NCBI GenBank assembly: GCA_964553405.1
Contig: CAZKLS010000020.1
Span: 1-32,821, forward strand
Reading direction: 5' to 3'
From: DATIRA01 sp964553405
Lineage (GTDB): Bacteria > Pseudomonadota > Gammaproteobacteria > Steroidobacterales > Steroidobacteraceae
DNA length: 32,821 nucleotides
The position numbers were made by a program, and so were the translations under genes. Below, piece by piece: positions 7,296 to 15,269 of the stretch (position 1 is its first letter; every line of letters starts with the position of its first letter). The notes beneath the pieces were generated by a model. That model saw nothing but the letters and a program-made list of their open reading frames with translations. It ran no database searches and was not told where the DNA came from.

Positions 7296-7901
7296 ATGCT
7301 GGAGCAGTTCTTCGGGATGGCGCTGGCCGAGTGGGTCGCGGTGCTGCTGGCACTCGCCTACCTGCTGCTCGCGATCCGGCAGAACCCCTGGTGCTGGGCC
7401 TGCGCCGCAGCCAGCGCGCTGATCTATCTGGTCGTCTTCGCCCGCGCCGGGCTGCAGATGCAGGCCGCGTTGCAGCTGTTCTACATCGCGATGGCCGCCT
7501 ATGGCTGGCATGCGTGGCGCGGCGGCCACGCGGCCACGTCGCGCCGACCGGTGAGCCGATGGCCTGCATCCCGGCATCTGGTCGCCGCGGCGCTCGTGCT
7601 CGCGGCGACGATCACGAACGGCCACCTGATCAGCGCAGGCCGCGAATGGGTGCCCTACGTGGATGCCTTCGTCGCCTGGGCCAGCGTGCTCGCGACCTGG
7701 ATGGTCGCGCGCAAGCTGCTCGAGAACTGGCTCTACTGGATCGTGATCGACCTCGTCGCCGCGGTGCTGTACCTGTCGCAGGGCCTGTACCCGACCGCGT
7801 TGCTGTTCCTGCTCTATGCGGCGCTCGCGGTACGGGGCTACCGGGCCTGGCGGCAGAGCATGGCCTTGGACACCGGGATCGCTGCGCGCGTTCATGCCTG
7901 A
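7296..7901 (+). CDS. pnuT: PnuT-type thiamine transporter (PnuC family)
   Basis: A 201-residue, very hydrophobic inner-membrane protein with about six to seven transmembrane helices. PnuC-family marks are QNPWCWACAAASALIY (second helix), YIAMAAYGWHAW and the C-terminal ENWLYWIVIDLVAAVLYLSQ with GYRAWRQ at the end. PnuC carries nicotinamide riboside; PnuT relatives found under TPP riboswitches carry thiamine, which is the likely cargo given the operon. These carriers work by facilitated diffusion, so trapping by a kinase is expected, and a kinase gene follows. ATG at 7296 is used; a TTG at 7290 would add two residues and overlap the previous stop. Its last 8 bases overlap the next start. Confidence 0.88.
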   Translation: MLEQFFGMALAEWVAVLLALAYLLLAIRQNPWCWACAAASALIYLVVFARAGLQMQAALQLFYIAMAAYGWHAWRGGHAATSRRPVSRWPASRHLVAAALVLAATITNGHLISAGREWVPYVDAFVAWASVLATWMVARKLLENWLYWIVIDLVAAVLYLSQGLYPTALLFLLYAALAVRGYRAWRQSMALDTGIAARVHA

Positions 7902-8790
7902 AGCAACTGATCACCGGTCGCCGCGGGCGCTCGAGTCGCATGCCAGGCAACTGCTCGCGGCGGATGAAACGACACGCGCGCTCGCGGAAGGGCGTTTCAG
8001 GCCGCTGGTCGGCGGGCAGAGCAACCACGCCTGGCGCGTCGAATCGGGCGGCCGGGCCTGGTGGGTGCGCCTGAATTCCGCCGACGCCGCCCGCCTCGGC
8101 GTGGACCGCGCGAGCGAGTGCCGGTTGCTCGCGGTCGCCGCTTCGGCGGGACTCGCGCCGCCGGTGCTGCGCTGTGATCCGCGCTCTGGATTGCTGGTCT
8201 GCGGGTTCCTCGACGGGCGCAGCTGGACTCGGGAGGACCTCGGGCAGCCGGAGAATCTCGAGCGGCTCGGCCGGCTGCTGCGGCGTCTGCACGAGCTGCC
8301 GGCGGCCGGGGACATCGGCATCGTTTCGTTCGCGCAGCAGGCGCGCGGGCTCGAGTCCGAGGTGCCCGAGGGGCGGCTGTCCGCGGCGCTGGGCGCCCAG
8401 GCCAGCGCGATCTTCCAGCGCCTGGCGGCCCGCCGGGCAACCTGCCTCTGCCACAACGACCTGCATCACCTGAACATCATCGATCACGACGGCCGACTGT
8501 GGCTCGTGGACTGGGAATACGGCGGCCGCGGCGATCCCCTTTTCGACCTCGCGTCCTGCATCTGCCAGGGGGCTGCGGCGCGATCGGCGGTCGCCGCCCT
8601 GCTGTCGGGCTATGGCGAGCCGCTGCCGGGCAGCGCGTCCGAGCTCGAGGACGCCTGCTGGGCCTTCGACTACGTGCGGCTGCTCTGGTACCTGGCCCAG
8701 GGGACCTCAGGATCCGGAATATCCGCAGACTTCCAGGCCATTGCGGCACAAATTGAACGCAGCCTCGAACACCGGATGCTGCGGGCCTGA
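7894..8790 (+). CDS. thiK: APH/choline-kinase-fold phosphotransferase, probable thiamine kinase
   Basis: A 298-residue kinase of the aminoglycoside phosphotransferase fold. The catalytic loop is CHNDLHHLNIID and the metal-binding motif LVDWEYGGRGDPLFDLA; the N-terminal lobe has LVGGQSNHAWRV as its glycine-rich nucleotide loop. The ATG at 7894 lies inside the end of pnuT (8-bp overlap), which indicates translational coupling. Within a TPP-riboswitch operon that already holds an outer-membrane receptor and PnuT, the obvious substrate is thiamine, giving thiamine phosphate and trapping it in the cell, as ThiK (YcfN) does in Escherichia coli. Choline or another small alcohol is possible on sequence alone, so the family is sure and the substrate inferred. 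Confidence 0.75.
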   Translation: MPEATDHRSPRALESHARQLLAADETTRALAEGRFRPLVGGQSNHAWRVESGGRAWWVRLNSADAARLGVDRASECRLLAVAASAGLAPPVLRCDPRSGLLVCGFLDGRSWTREDLGQPENLERLGRLLRRLHELPAAGDIGIVSFAQQARGLESEVPEGRLSAALGAQASAIFQRLAARRATCLCHNDLHHLNIIDHDGRLWLVDWEYGGRGDPLFDLASCICQGAAARSAVAALLSGYGEPLPGSASELEDACWAFDYVRLLWYLAQGTSGSGISADFQAIAAQIERSLEHRMLRA

Positions 8791-8857
8791 TGCGCGCGGC
8801 GCGCTGCGCTGCAATAATGCTCCTCTTTTGTTCCGTTCCGGGAGGCTCGAGGCCGGC

Positions 8858-9175
8858 ATGGCGAAAATGGTCGTGACTGATCAGCAGGGAACCGTTCACG
8901 AGATCGAGGGGCAGGTCGGCCTGAAGCTGATGGAAACGCTGCGCGAGCACGATTTCGGCGTGACCGCGATCTGCGGGGGGCTCTGCTCCTGCGCCACCTG
9001 TCACGTGCTCGTGGACCCGGCCTGGGCGGACCGGCTGCCCGAGGCGCAGTCGGACGAGCGGGAACTGCTGGTCGAGCTGCAGAGTTACGACCCCGACCGC
9101 TCGCGCCTGAGCTGCCAGGTGGAGTTCACTGAACAGATGGACGGCGTCGTTCTGACCGTGGCGCCGGAAGAATGA
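8858..9175 (+). CDS. [2Fe-2S] ferredoxin, adrenodoxin/putidaredoxin type
   Basis: A 105-residue electron carrier. The cluster ligands fit C-x5-C-x2-C (CGGLCSCATC, followed by HVLVD) with the fourth Cys in RLSCQV about 38 residues later. This is the vertebrate-adrenodoxin-like class that feeds cytochrome P450s and Rieske or other oxygenases, or serves in Fe-S assembly. ATG at 8858 has GAGG five bases upstream. An additional Cys sits inside the x5 loop, which is common in this subclass. No P450, oxygenase or ferredoxin reductase is in the window, so the partner is unknown. It may open the acyl-CoA gene run, 31 bp before the crotonase gene. AATAAT at 8813-8818 is a possible -10 box. Confidence 0.9.
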   Translation: MAKMVVTDQQGTVHEIEGQVGLKLMETLREHDFGVTAICGGLCSCATCHVLVDPAWADRLPEAQSDERELLVELQSYDPDRSRLSCQVEFTEQMDGVVLTVAPEE

Positions 9176-9206
9176 AAACCCCTCGCTGGACGGGGAGGGC
9201 TCGGGC

Positions 9207-9986
9207 GTGAGCGGCGAGGCCGTACTGCTCGGGATTGACGCGAACGTCGCGACGATCACGCTGAACCGGCCCGAGGCGTCGAACTCGCTCGACATGGCGC
9301 TCGGACGGGCGCTCTTGGCCGCTGCGCTGCGCTGTGAGTCGGACCCGCAGGTCCGGGCCGTGGTCCTGACCGGCGCCGGCCGGCACTTCTGCTTCGGCGG
9401 CGACCTGCGCGGCATGCTCGATGCGGGCGAGGGTTCTTCCGCCTACCTGAACGAGCTGACGACCCACATCCACGCCGCACTCGGCTGCTTCACGCGGATG
9501 CAGGCGCCGGTGATCGCGGCCGTGAACGGCACGGCCGCCGGTGGAGGGGTCGGGCTGATGTGCGCGACCGACCTCGCCGTTGCCGGGCAGGGCAGCCGGT
9601 TCACGCTCGCATACACCGGAGTCGCGCTGGCCCCCGACTGCAGCACCTCGTACCTGCTGCCGCGGATCGTCGGGCGCCGGCGGGCGCTGGAGCTCTTCCT
9701 GACGAACCGGGTGCTTTCGGCCGAGGAGGCACTGGCCTGGGGCCTCGTCAACGAGGTCGTCGCCGACGACGAGGTACTTGCCAGGGCCCGTGAGCTCGCC
9801 CGGCGGTTCGCCGAGGGCCCAACCGGCGCCTTCGGCGCCGTAAAACGCCTGGTGGATGCCTCGGACCCGGGCCTCGAGTCGCAGATGGCGCTGGAGGGCA
9901 GGACGATTGCCCGGCAGTCCGCCAGCGCGGAGGGTCGCGAAGGCGTCCGCGCGTTCCTGGAAAAGCGCAAGCCACGGTACTGCTGA
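9207..9986 (+). CDS. crotonase-superfamily protein, PaaG-like enoyl-CoA isomerase
   Basis: A 259-residue crotonase-fold protein. GTG at 9207 has GGGGAGGG just upstream. Acyl-CoA oxyanion-hole elements are visible: HFCFGGDLRGM (about 60-70) and AAVNGTAAGGGVGLMCATDL (about 104-123). Classical hydratases carry one Glu in GGGxEL and another in PEITLG; here the positions read GGGVGL and LAYTGVALAPD, so both glutamates are missing. The Asp in LAPDCSTSYLLPR (Asp144) matches the PaaG pattern, so double-bond isomerisation or a ring rearrangement is likelier than hydration. It precedes a thiolase and a FadB-like protein, fitting the removal of awkwardly placed double bonds before beta-oxidation. Substrate unknown. 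Confidence 0.8.
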   Translation: MSGEAVLLGIDANVATITLNRPEASNSLDMALGRALLAAALRCESDPQVRAVVLTGAGRHFCFGGDLRGMLDAGEGSSAYLNELTTHIHAALGCFTRMQAPVIAAVNGTAAGGGVGLMCATDLAVAGQGSRFTLAYTGVALAPDCSTSYLLPRIVGRRRALELFLTNRVLSAEEALAWGLVNEVVADDEVLARARELARRFAEGPTGAFGAVKRLVDASDPGLESQMALEGRTIARQSASAEGREGVRAFLEKRKPRYC

Positions 9987-10046
9987 GGCCGGGGCGTTTC
10001 ACTGAGGTAGCATTGCATTGCAGCACGACCTGAATGGGGAAGCTAA

Positions 10047-11255
10047 ATGACCGACGCATACATACTCGACGCCGTGCGCACGCCGCGCGGCCGCGGCCGC
10101 AAGGACGGTTCCCTGCATACGATCACGCCGGTGCAGCTGGCGGCGCAGACGCTGGCCGCGCTGCGCGATCGCAATGAGCTCGACACCTCGCGGGTCGAGG
10201 ACGTCGTGCTCGGCTGCGTGACCCCGGTCGGCGAGCAGGGCGCCAACATCGCCCGCGTCGCCGCGCTGGTCGCCGGATACGATGAAAGCGTCCCGGGCAA
10301 GCAGCTGAACCGCTTCTGCGCTTCGGGGCTCGAGGCGGTGAATTCGGCGGCTGCGCAGGTCATGTGCGGCCAGTCGGACCTGCAGGTCGCCGGCGGTGTC
10401 GAGTGCATGTCCCGGGTTCCGATGGGCTCGGATGGCGGTGCATGGGCGATCGACCCGCAGGTGGCCTGGCAGCAGTACTTCGTGCCGCAGGGCATCAGTG
10501 CCGACCTGATCGCGACGCTGGAGGGCTTCACGCGCGAGGACGTGGATGCGTTCGCGGTCGAGAGCCAGCGGCGCGCGGCCGCAGCCCAGCAAAGCGGTTA
10601 CTTCGACCGGTCGCTGGTGCCGGTCAAGGACGTGATCGGGCAGGTCGTGCTGGCCAGGGACGAGTACCTGCGGCCCGGCACGACGATGGAGGATCTCGCC
10701 AAGCTCAAGCCGGCTTTCGTGCAACCCGGCGAGGAGGGCGGCTTCGATGCCGTCGCGATCCAGCGCTACCCGCAGGTGGAAGCGATCAACCACGTGCACA
10801 CGGCAGGCAACTCGAGCGGCATCGTGGACGGTGCCGCGGCGGTGCTGCTCGGTAACAAGAAGATCGCGCGCAAGCTGGGCATCCGGCCGCGTGCGCGGAT
10901 CCGCGGCTTCGCCTCGATCGGCAGCGAGCCGACGATCATGCTGACGGGCCCGGCCGCCGCGAGCCGCAAGGCGCTGAAGAAGGCCCGAATGGCCGCCTCG
11001 GACATCGACCTGTGGGAGATCAACGAGGCGTTCGCCTCGGTGGCGCTGCGCTTCATGCGGGACCTCGGCCTGACGCCCGACAAGGTCAACGTGAACGGCG
11101 GTGCGATCGCACTGGGCCATCCGCTCGGGGCCACCGGCGCGGTCATCCTCGGCATGGCGCTCGATGAACTCGAGCGACGTGAACTCCGCACCGCGCTGGT
11201 GACGCTCTGCATCGGCGCCGGCATGGGCACCGCGACCATCATCGAACGCGTCTGA
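10047..11255 (+). CDS. acetyl-CoA C-acyltransferase (thiolase)
   Basis: A 402-residue thiolase. The nucleophile is Cys91 in LNRFCASGLEAVN; the second active-site pair is His358 in ALGHPLGATG and Cys388 in LCIGAGMG. Length and layout are those of degradative beta-ketothiolases (FadA/FadI group), which cleave 3-ketoacyl-CoA to acetyl-CoA and a shortened acyl-CoA. GGGGAAG is located seven bases before ATG 10047. It is followed after 33 bp by the FadB-like gene; the two would form a trifunctional beta-oxidation pair, as FadA/FadB or FadI/FadJ do. The order here (thiolase first) is that of fadI-fadJ. Chain-length preference cannot be seen. Confidence 0.92.
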   Translation: MTDAYILDAVRTPRGRGRKDGSLHTITPVQLAAQTLAALRDRNELDTSRVEDVVLGCVTPVGEQGANIARVAALVAGYDESVPGKQLNRFCASGLEAVNSAAAQVMCGQSDLQVAGGVECMSRVPMGSDGGAWAIDPQVAWQQYFVPQGISADLIATLEGFTREDVDAFAVESQRRAAAAQQSGYFDRSLVPVKDVIGQVVLARDEYLRPGTTMEDLAKLKPAFVQPGEEGGFDAVAIQRYPQVEAINHVHTAGNSSGIVDGAAAVLLGNKKIARKLGIRPRARIRGFASIGSEPTIMLTGPAAASRKALKKARMAASDIDLWEINEAFASVALRFMRDLGLTPDKVNVNGGAIALGHPLGATGAVILGMALDELERRELRTALVTLCIGAGMGTATIIERV

Positions 11256-11288
11256 ACGGACGCCCGCAAGACTTACGGGATCGATCTC

Positions 11289-13457
11289 ATGACACAGAAC
11301 ATCCGTTACTCCGTGGACGGCGACGGTATCGCGCTGCTGTTGATAGACGTCGCCGAACGGCCCATGAACGTGCTGACGCCGGGTTTCCAGAAGGACCTCG
11401 AGGAATGCATCGGCCGGATCGCGACCGACGCCGCCGTGCGCGGCGCGGTGATCGGGTCCGCGAAATCCAGCTTCATGGCCGGCGCGGACATCAAGGACAT
11501 GGTCGGCGCCCATGATCGTGGCGTCACGCCGGCTGAGGCGGCCCGGTTCAGCCAGGGTCTTTCGCAGCTTCTTCGCCGGCTCGAGACCTGCGGCAAGCCG
11601 GTGGCGGCCGCGATCAACGGGGTCGCGCTCGGCGGCGGACTCGAGGTCGCGCTCGCCTGCCACTATCGCGTGATGGAGGATGGCCCCAAGGCGGCCGTCG
11701 GCCTGCCTGAAGTCACGATCGGGCTGCTGCCCGGCGCCGGAGGCACCCAGCGCCTGCCGCGCATGATCGGCGTGACCGAGGCGCTGAAGCTGATCACTGA
11801 GGGCCGGCAGGTGCGGGCCGCCGACGCGCTGAAGAAAGGAATCGTCAACGAGCTCGCTCCGGCGAACGAGATCGTCGAGCGCGCGCGGCGCTGGATACTC
11901 GGCGGAGGCGAGGGCGTTCAGCCCTGGGACAAGAAGGGCTTCCGGGTCCCGGGCGGCGCGGGCATGGCCTCGCCGGCGGTGGCCCAGACGTTCATGGTCG
12001 GCACGGCGTTGACCGCGCGGACCACCCAGCGCAATTACCCGGCCCCGCTCGCGATCCTGTCGGCCGTGTACGAGGGCACGCAGCTGCCCATCGACGCCGG
12101 GCTCGAGATCGAATCGAAGTACTTCGGCCAGCTGCTCGCCGGACCGGTCGCACGCAACCTGATGCGCACGATGTTCGTCAACAAGGGACTCGCGGACAAG
12201 CTGGCGCGACGCCCGCAGGGTCCCGCGAAGACCCAGGTGAAGAAGCTGGGCGTGCTCGGAGCCGGGATGATGGGTGCCGGCGTGGCCTACGTCTCGGCGC
12301 TGGCCGGGATCGAGGTCGTGCTGCTCGACACCTCGCTCGAGCTCGCCGAGAAGGGCAAGGCCTACGCCCAGCAGCTGCTCGCGAAGCAGGTCGAGCGCGG
12401 CCGGCGCACGCCGGAGGAAGTCGCGGCGATCCTGGCCCGCATCCGGACCACGACGATGTACGAGGACCTCGCCGGCTGCGAGCTCGTGATCGAGGCGGTG
12501 TTCGAGAACCGCGAGCTGAAGGCCGAGGTGACGCGTAAGGCGGAAGCGGTGATCGGCCCGGGCGCCGTCTTCGCGAGCAACACCTCGACGTTGCCGATCA
12601 CGGGCCTCGCCCAGGCCTCGAAGCGGCCTGCGCAGTTCATCGGCATCCACTTCTTCTCGCCGGTGGACAAGATGCCGCTGGTCGAGGTGATCCTCGGCAA
12701 GAAGACCAGCGACGAGACGCTGGCCCGCGCGCTCGACTACGTCGGGCAGCTCAGGAAGACGCCGATCGTCGTCAACGACAGCCGCGGCTTCTACACGAGC
12801 CGCTGCTTCGGGACGTTCTGCTACGAGGGCATGACGATGCTGCGCGAGGGCATCAGCCCGGCGCTGATCGAGAACGCCGCGAAGCTCGCCGGGATGCCGG
12901 TCGGTCCGCTCGCGGTCAGCGACGAGGTGACGATCGACCTGCAGTGGAAGGTACTGAAGCAGACCGAGAAGGACCTCGGCCGCCGCTTCAAGGAGCCGCC
13001 TGCGTACGCGGTGATCCAGAAGTTCGTCGAGGAATTGAAGCGCCCCGGCCGGCGCTTCGGCGCCGGCTTCTACGATTACCCGCAGGACGGCAGGAAGCGC
13101 CTGTGGCCGGGGCTCCGGGACGTCTATCCGCAGTTGCCCGAGCAGCCCCCGGTCGAGGAAGTGATGAAGCGCCTGCTGCACATCCAGGCGCTCGAGACGA
13201 CGCGCTGCATGGAGGAGGGCGTCGTGACGACCGCGGCCGAGGCGGACCTCGGCTCGATCCTCGGCTGGGGCTTCCCGGCCTGGACCGGCGGTACGCTGTC
13301 CTACATCGACACGGTCGGGATCGCGAGGTTCGTCGCGGAGTGCGAGCAGCTCGCGAAGCGCTACGGCAAGCGCTTCAAGCCCTCGCGCTGGCTGAAGGAC
13401 CGCGCGGCGCGCGGCGAGGCGTTCCACGCGCACGGCGGCAAGTCGCAGGCGGCCTGA
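11289..13457 (+). CDS. FadB/FadJ-type enoyl-CoA hydratase/3-hydroxyacyl-CoA dehydrogenase
   Basis: A 722-residue multifunctional beta-oxidation protein. The N-terminal crotonase domain (about 1-190) has SSFMAGADIKDM and both catalytic glutamates, in GGGLEVALACHYRV and LPEVTIGLLPGAGGTQR. After a linker, the NAD-binding fold starts with LGVLGAGMMGAGVAYVSALAG (about residue 320). The dehydrogenase catalytic His is in FIGIHFFSPVDKMPLVEV, followed by SRGFYTSRCFG and the C-terminal helical domain. It hydrates trans-2-enoyl-CoA and oxidises the 3-hydroxyacyl-CoA with NAD. With the thiolase just upstream it completes one beta-oxidation turn apart from the acyl-CoA dehydrogenase, which is not in this window. 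fadJ is the likelier match by gene order, but the name is left open. Confidence 0.93.
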   Translation: MTQNIRYSVDGDGIALLLIDVAERPMNVLTPGFQKDLEECIGRIATDAAVRGAVIGSAKSSFMAGADIKDMVGAHDRGVTPAEAARFSQGLSQLLRRLETCGKPVAAAINGVALGGGLEVALACHYRVMEDGPKAAVGLPEVTIGLLPGAGGTQRLPRMIGVTEALKLITEGRQVRAADALKKGIVNELAPANEIVERARRWILGGGEGVQPWDKKGFRVPGGAGMASPAVAQTFMVGTALTARTTQRNYPAPLAILSAVYEGTQLPIDAGLEIESKYFGQLLAGPVARNLMRTMFVNKGLADKLARRPQGPAKTQVKKLGVLGAGMMGAGVAYVSALAGIEVVLLDTSLELAEKGKAYAQQLLAKQVERGRRTPEEVAAILARIRTTTMYEDLAGCELVIEAVFENRELKAEVTRKAEAVIGPGAVFASNTSTLPITGLAQASKRPAQFIGIHFFSPVDKMPLVEVILGKKTSDETLARALDYVGQLRKTPIVVNDSRGFYTSRCFGTFCYEGMTMLREGISPALIENAAKLAGMPVGPLAVSDEVTIDLQWKVLKQTEKDLGRRFKEPPAYAVIQKFVEELKRPGRRFGAGFYDYPQDGRKRLWPGLRDVYPQLPEQPPVEEVMKRLLHIQALETTRCMEEGVVTTAAEADLGSILGWGFPAWTGGTLSYIDTVGIARFVAECEQLAKRYGKRFKPSRWLKDRAARGEAFHAHGGKSQAA

Positions 13458-13473
13458 TGCACGGGATTTGCTG

Positions 13474-14442
13474 ATGCCCATCCCGGCGAGCTTCGCGGAC
13501 CGGTTGACGCTGCCGCTGATCGGCGCGCCGATGTTCATCGCCTCGACGCCCGAGCTGGTCGTGGAGCAGTGCAAAGCGGGCGTCATCGGCGCGTTCCCGG
13601 CGCTGAACGCCCGTCCCGCGCCGATGCTCGAGGAGTGGCTGCTGCGCATCCGCGGCGAGCTCGACGAGTATTCGAGCTCGAACCCCTCGGCGAAGGTCGC
13701 GCCGTTCGCGGTGAACCAGATCGCGCACGCGAGCAACGACCGGCTCGTGCACGACGTCGAGGTCTGCGTCCGGCACGAGGTGCCGCTGATCATCACCAGC
13801 CTGCGACCGCCGCGGGAGATCGTCGAGGCCGTGCACTCCTACGGCGGGCTGCTGTTCCACGACGTGATCAGCCTGCGCCATGCGCGCAAGGCGGCGGAGC
13901 AGGGCGTGGACGGCATCATCGCGGTCTGCGCGGGCGCCGGCGGACACGCGGGCGGCGCGAGCCCGTTCGCGCTGCTTAGGGAGATCCGCAGCTTCTTCGA
14001 CGGCACGATCATCCTCTCCGGCGCCATGAGCAGCGGCGCGGACGTGTTCGCGGCGCTGGCGCTCGGCGCGGACATGGCCTACATCGGCACGCGTTTCCTC
14101 GCGACGACCGAGGCGAACGTACCGCCGGAGTACAAGCAGATGATCGTCGAGTCGTCCTCCGACGAGATCGTGTACACGTCGCTGTTCACCGGCGTCCGGG
14201 GCAACTACCTGAAGCGCAGCGTCGCGGCTGCCGGGCTCGACCCCGATAACCTCCCGGAGGCCGACAAGTCGGCGATGGATTTCGGCTCGGGCGGCAACAT
14301 GGCGAAGAAGGCCTGGCGCGACATCTGGAGCGCCGGGCAGGGCGTGGGGAACATCCACGAGACGCTGCCGACCCGGGACCTGGTGGCACGCATGCGCCGC
14401 GAGTTCGATGCGGCGCGCGAGCGGCTCTGCGCCGCGACCTGA
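13474..14442 (+). CDS. nitronate monooxygenase-family flavoprotein
   Basis: A 322-residue FMN-dependent TIM-barrel protein of the nitronate monooxygenase/2-nitropropane dioxygenase family. Family marks are LPLIGAPMFIASTPELVV at the N-terminus, VCAGAGGHAGG (about 150-160, with the conserved His) and the phosphate-binding LSGAMSSGADVFAALALGAD with YIGTRFLATTEA. ATG at 13474 is chosen over the in-frame TTG at 13468. It is placed 16 bp after the FadB-like gene and 62 bp before an SDR, so a CoA-thioester substrate is more likely than nitroalkane detoxification. Flavoproteins of this family are used as CoA-thioester oxidoreductases elsewhere (IpdC in steroid-ring catabolism), but this sequence is not obviously IpdC. 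Actual reaction unknown. Confidence 0.85.
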   Translation: MPIPASFADRLTLPLIGAPMFIASTPELVVEQCKAGVIGAFPALNARPAPMLEEWLLRIRGELDEYSSSNPSAKVAPFAVNQIAHASNDRLVHDVEVCVRHEVPLIITSLRPPREIVEAVHSYGGLLFHDVISLRHARKAAEQGVDGIIAVCAGAGGHAGGASPFALLREIRSFFDGTIILSGAMSSGADVFAALALGADMAYIGTRFLATTEANVPPEYKQMIVESSSDEIVYTSLFTGVRGNYLKRSVAAAGLDPDNLPEADKSAMDFGSGGNMAKKAWRDIWSAGQGVGNIHETLPTRDLVARMRREFDAARERLCAAT

Positions 14443-14504
14443 ACGCGCTGCCGCGCGACGCAGCCGGCAGCCGTTCCGCATGGATCCGAAACGAGGAGAG
14501 CCCG

Positions 14505-15266
14505 ATGCCTGACATGTTCGATCTTTCCGGCCGCGTGGCCCTGGTCACCGGCGCGAGCCGCGGCATCGGCGAAGCCATCGCCCGGGCCTACGCGGCGCGG
14601 GGCGCGCGGGTCGTCGTCTCGAGCCGCAAGCAGCAGGCCTGCGACGAGGTCGCCGCGGCGATCACGGCCGCGGGCGGCGAAGCCGTGGCGATGGCCTGCC
14701 ACATCGGCGAGCTCGACGCGATCGAGCGGCTCATCGGCCAGGTGCAGGAGCGTTTCGGCCGGCTCGACGTGCTGGTCAACAACGCGGCGACCAACCCGTA
14801 CTACGGCCACATCCTCGACACCGACCTCGGCGCCTTCCAGAAGACGGTGGACGTCAACATCCGCGGCTACTTCTTCACCTCAGTGCTCGGCGCGAGGCTG
14901 ATGCGATCGGGTGGCGGCGGCTCGATCATCAACGTCGCATCGGTCAACGCGGTGCGGCCCGGTCCGATGCAGGGCATCTATTCGATCACGAAGGGGGCGG
15001 TGCTGAACATGACCCGCGCCTTCGCGCGCGAATGCGGCCCCGAGGGCATCCGCTGCAACGCGATCCTGCCCGGCCTGATCCGCACCAAGTTCGCCGGCGC
15101 GCTGCTGAAGGACGAGCAGCAGCTCGCCCATTACGTCGGGCAGAACCCGCTGCGGCGCGTCGGGGAGCCCGAGGATCTCGCGGGCGCGGCGGTGTTCCTC
15201 GCCTCCGACGCGTCCTCTTACGTCACCGGCGAGTTCCTGGTCGTGGACGGCGGCTTCCTGGTCTGA
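14505..15266 (+). CDS. short-chain dehydrogenase/reductase
   Basis: A 253-residue classical SDR. The nucleotide motif is TGASRGIG (15-22), with VNNAA at 91-95 and the catalytic set Ser146, Tyr159, Lys163 (NVAS ... YSITK). Ser39/Ser40-Arg41 after the second strand (VVVSSRK) suggests NADP use. The C-terminus YVTGEFLVVDGGFLV is typical of FabG-like enzymes. GAGGAGAG lies a few bases before ATG 14505. It ends the plus-strand acyl-CoA run and stops 3 bp before the stop of gpmA on the other strand. The substrate is probably a hydroxy- or keto-acyl-CoA or alcohol judging from neighbours only. Confidence 0.88.
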   Translation: MPDMFDLSGRVALVTGASRGIGEAIARAYAARGARVVVSSRKQQACDEVAAAITAAGGEAVAMACHIGELDAIERLIGQVQERFGRLDVLVNNAATNPYYGHILDTDLGAFQKTVDVNIRGYFFTSVLGARLMRSGGGGSIINVASVNAVRPGPMQGIYSITKGAVLNMTRAFARECGPEGIRCNAILPGLIRTKFAGALLKDEQQLAHYVGQNPLRRVGEPEDLAGAAVFLASDASSYVTGEFLVVDGGFLV

Positions 15267-15269
15267 GCG

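Noticed and set aside
8793..8806. GCGCG-CGG-CGCGC repeat after the thiamine kinase gene, as a terminator
   Set aside because: The stem is only five pairs and no T run follows directly.
9999..13796. 1265-codon open frame on the minus strand opposite thiolase and the FadB-like gene
   Set aside because: It is antisense to well-conserved genes and has the Arg/His/Ala-rich composition of a shadow frame in G+C-rich DNA, with no recognisable domain.
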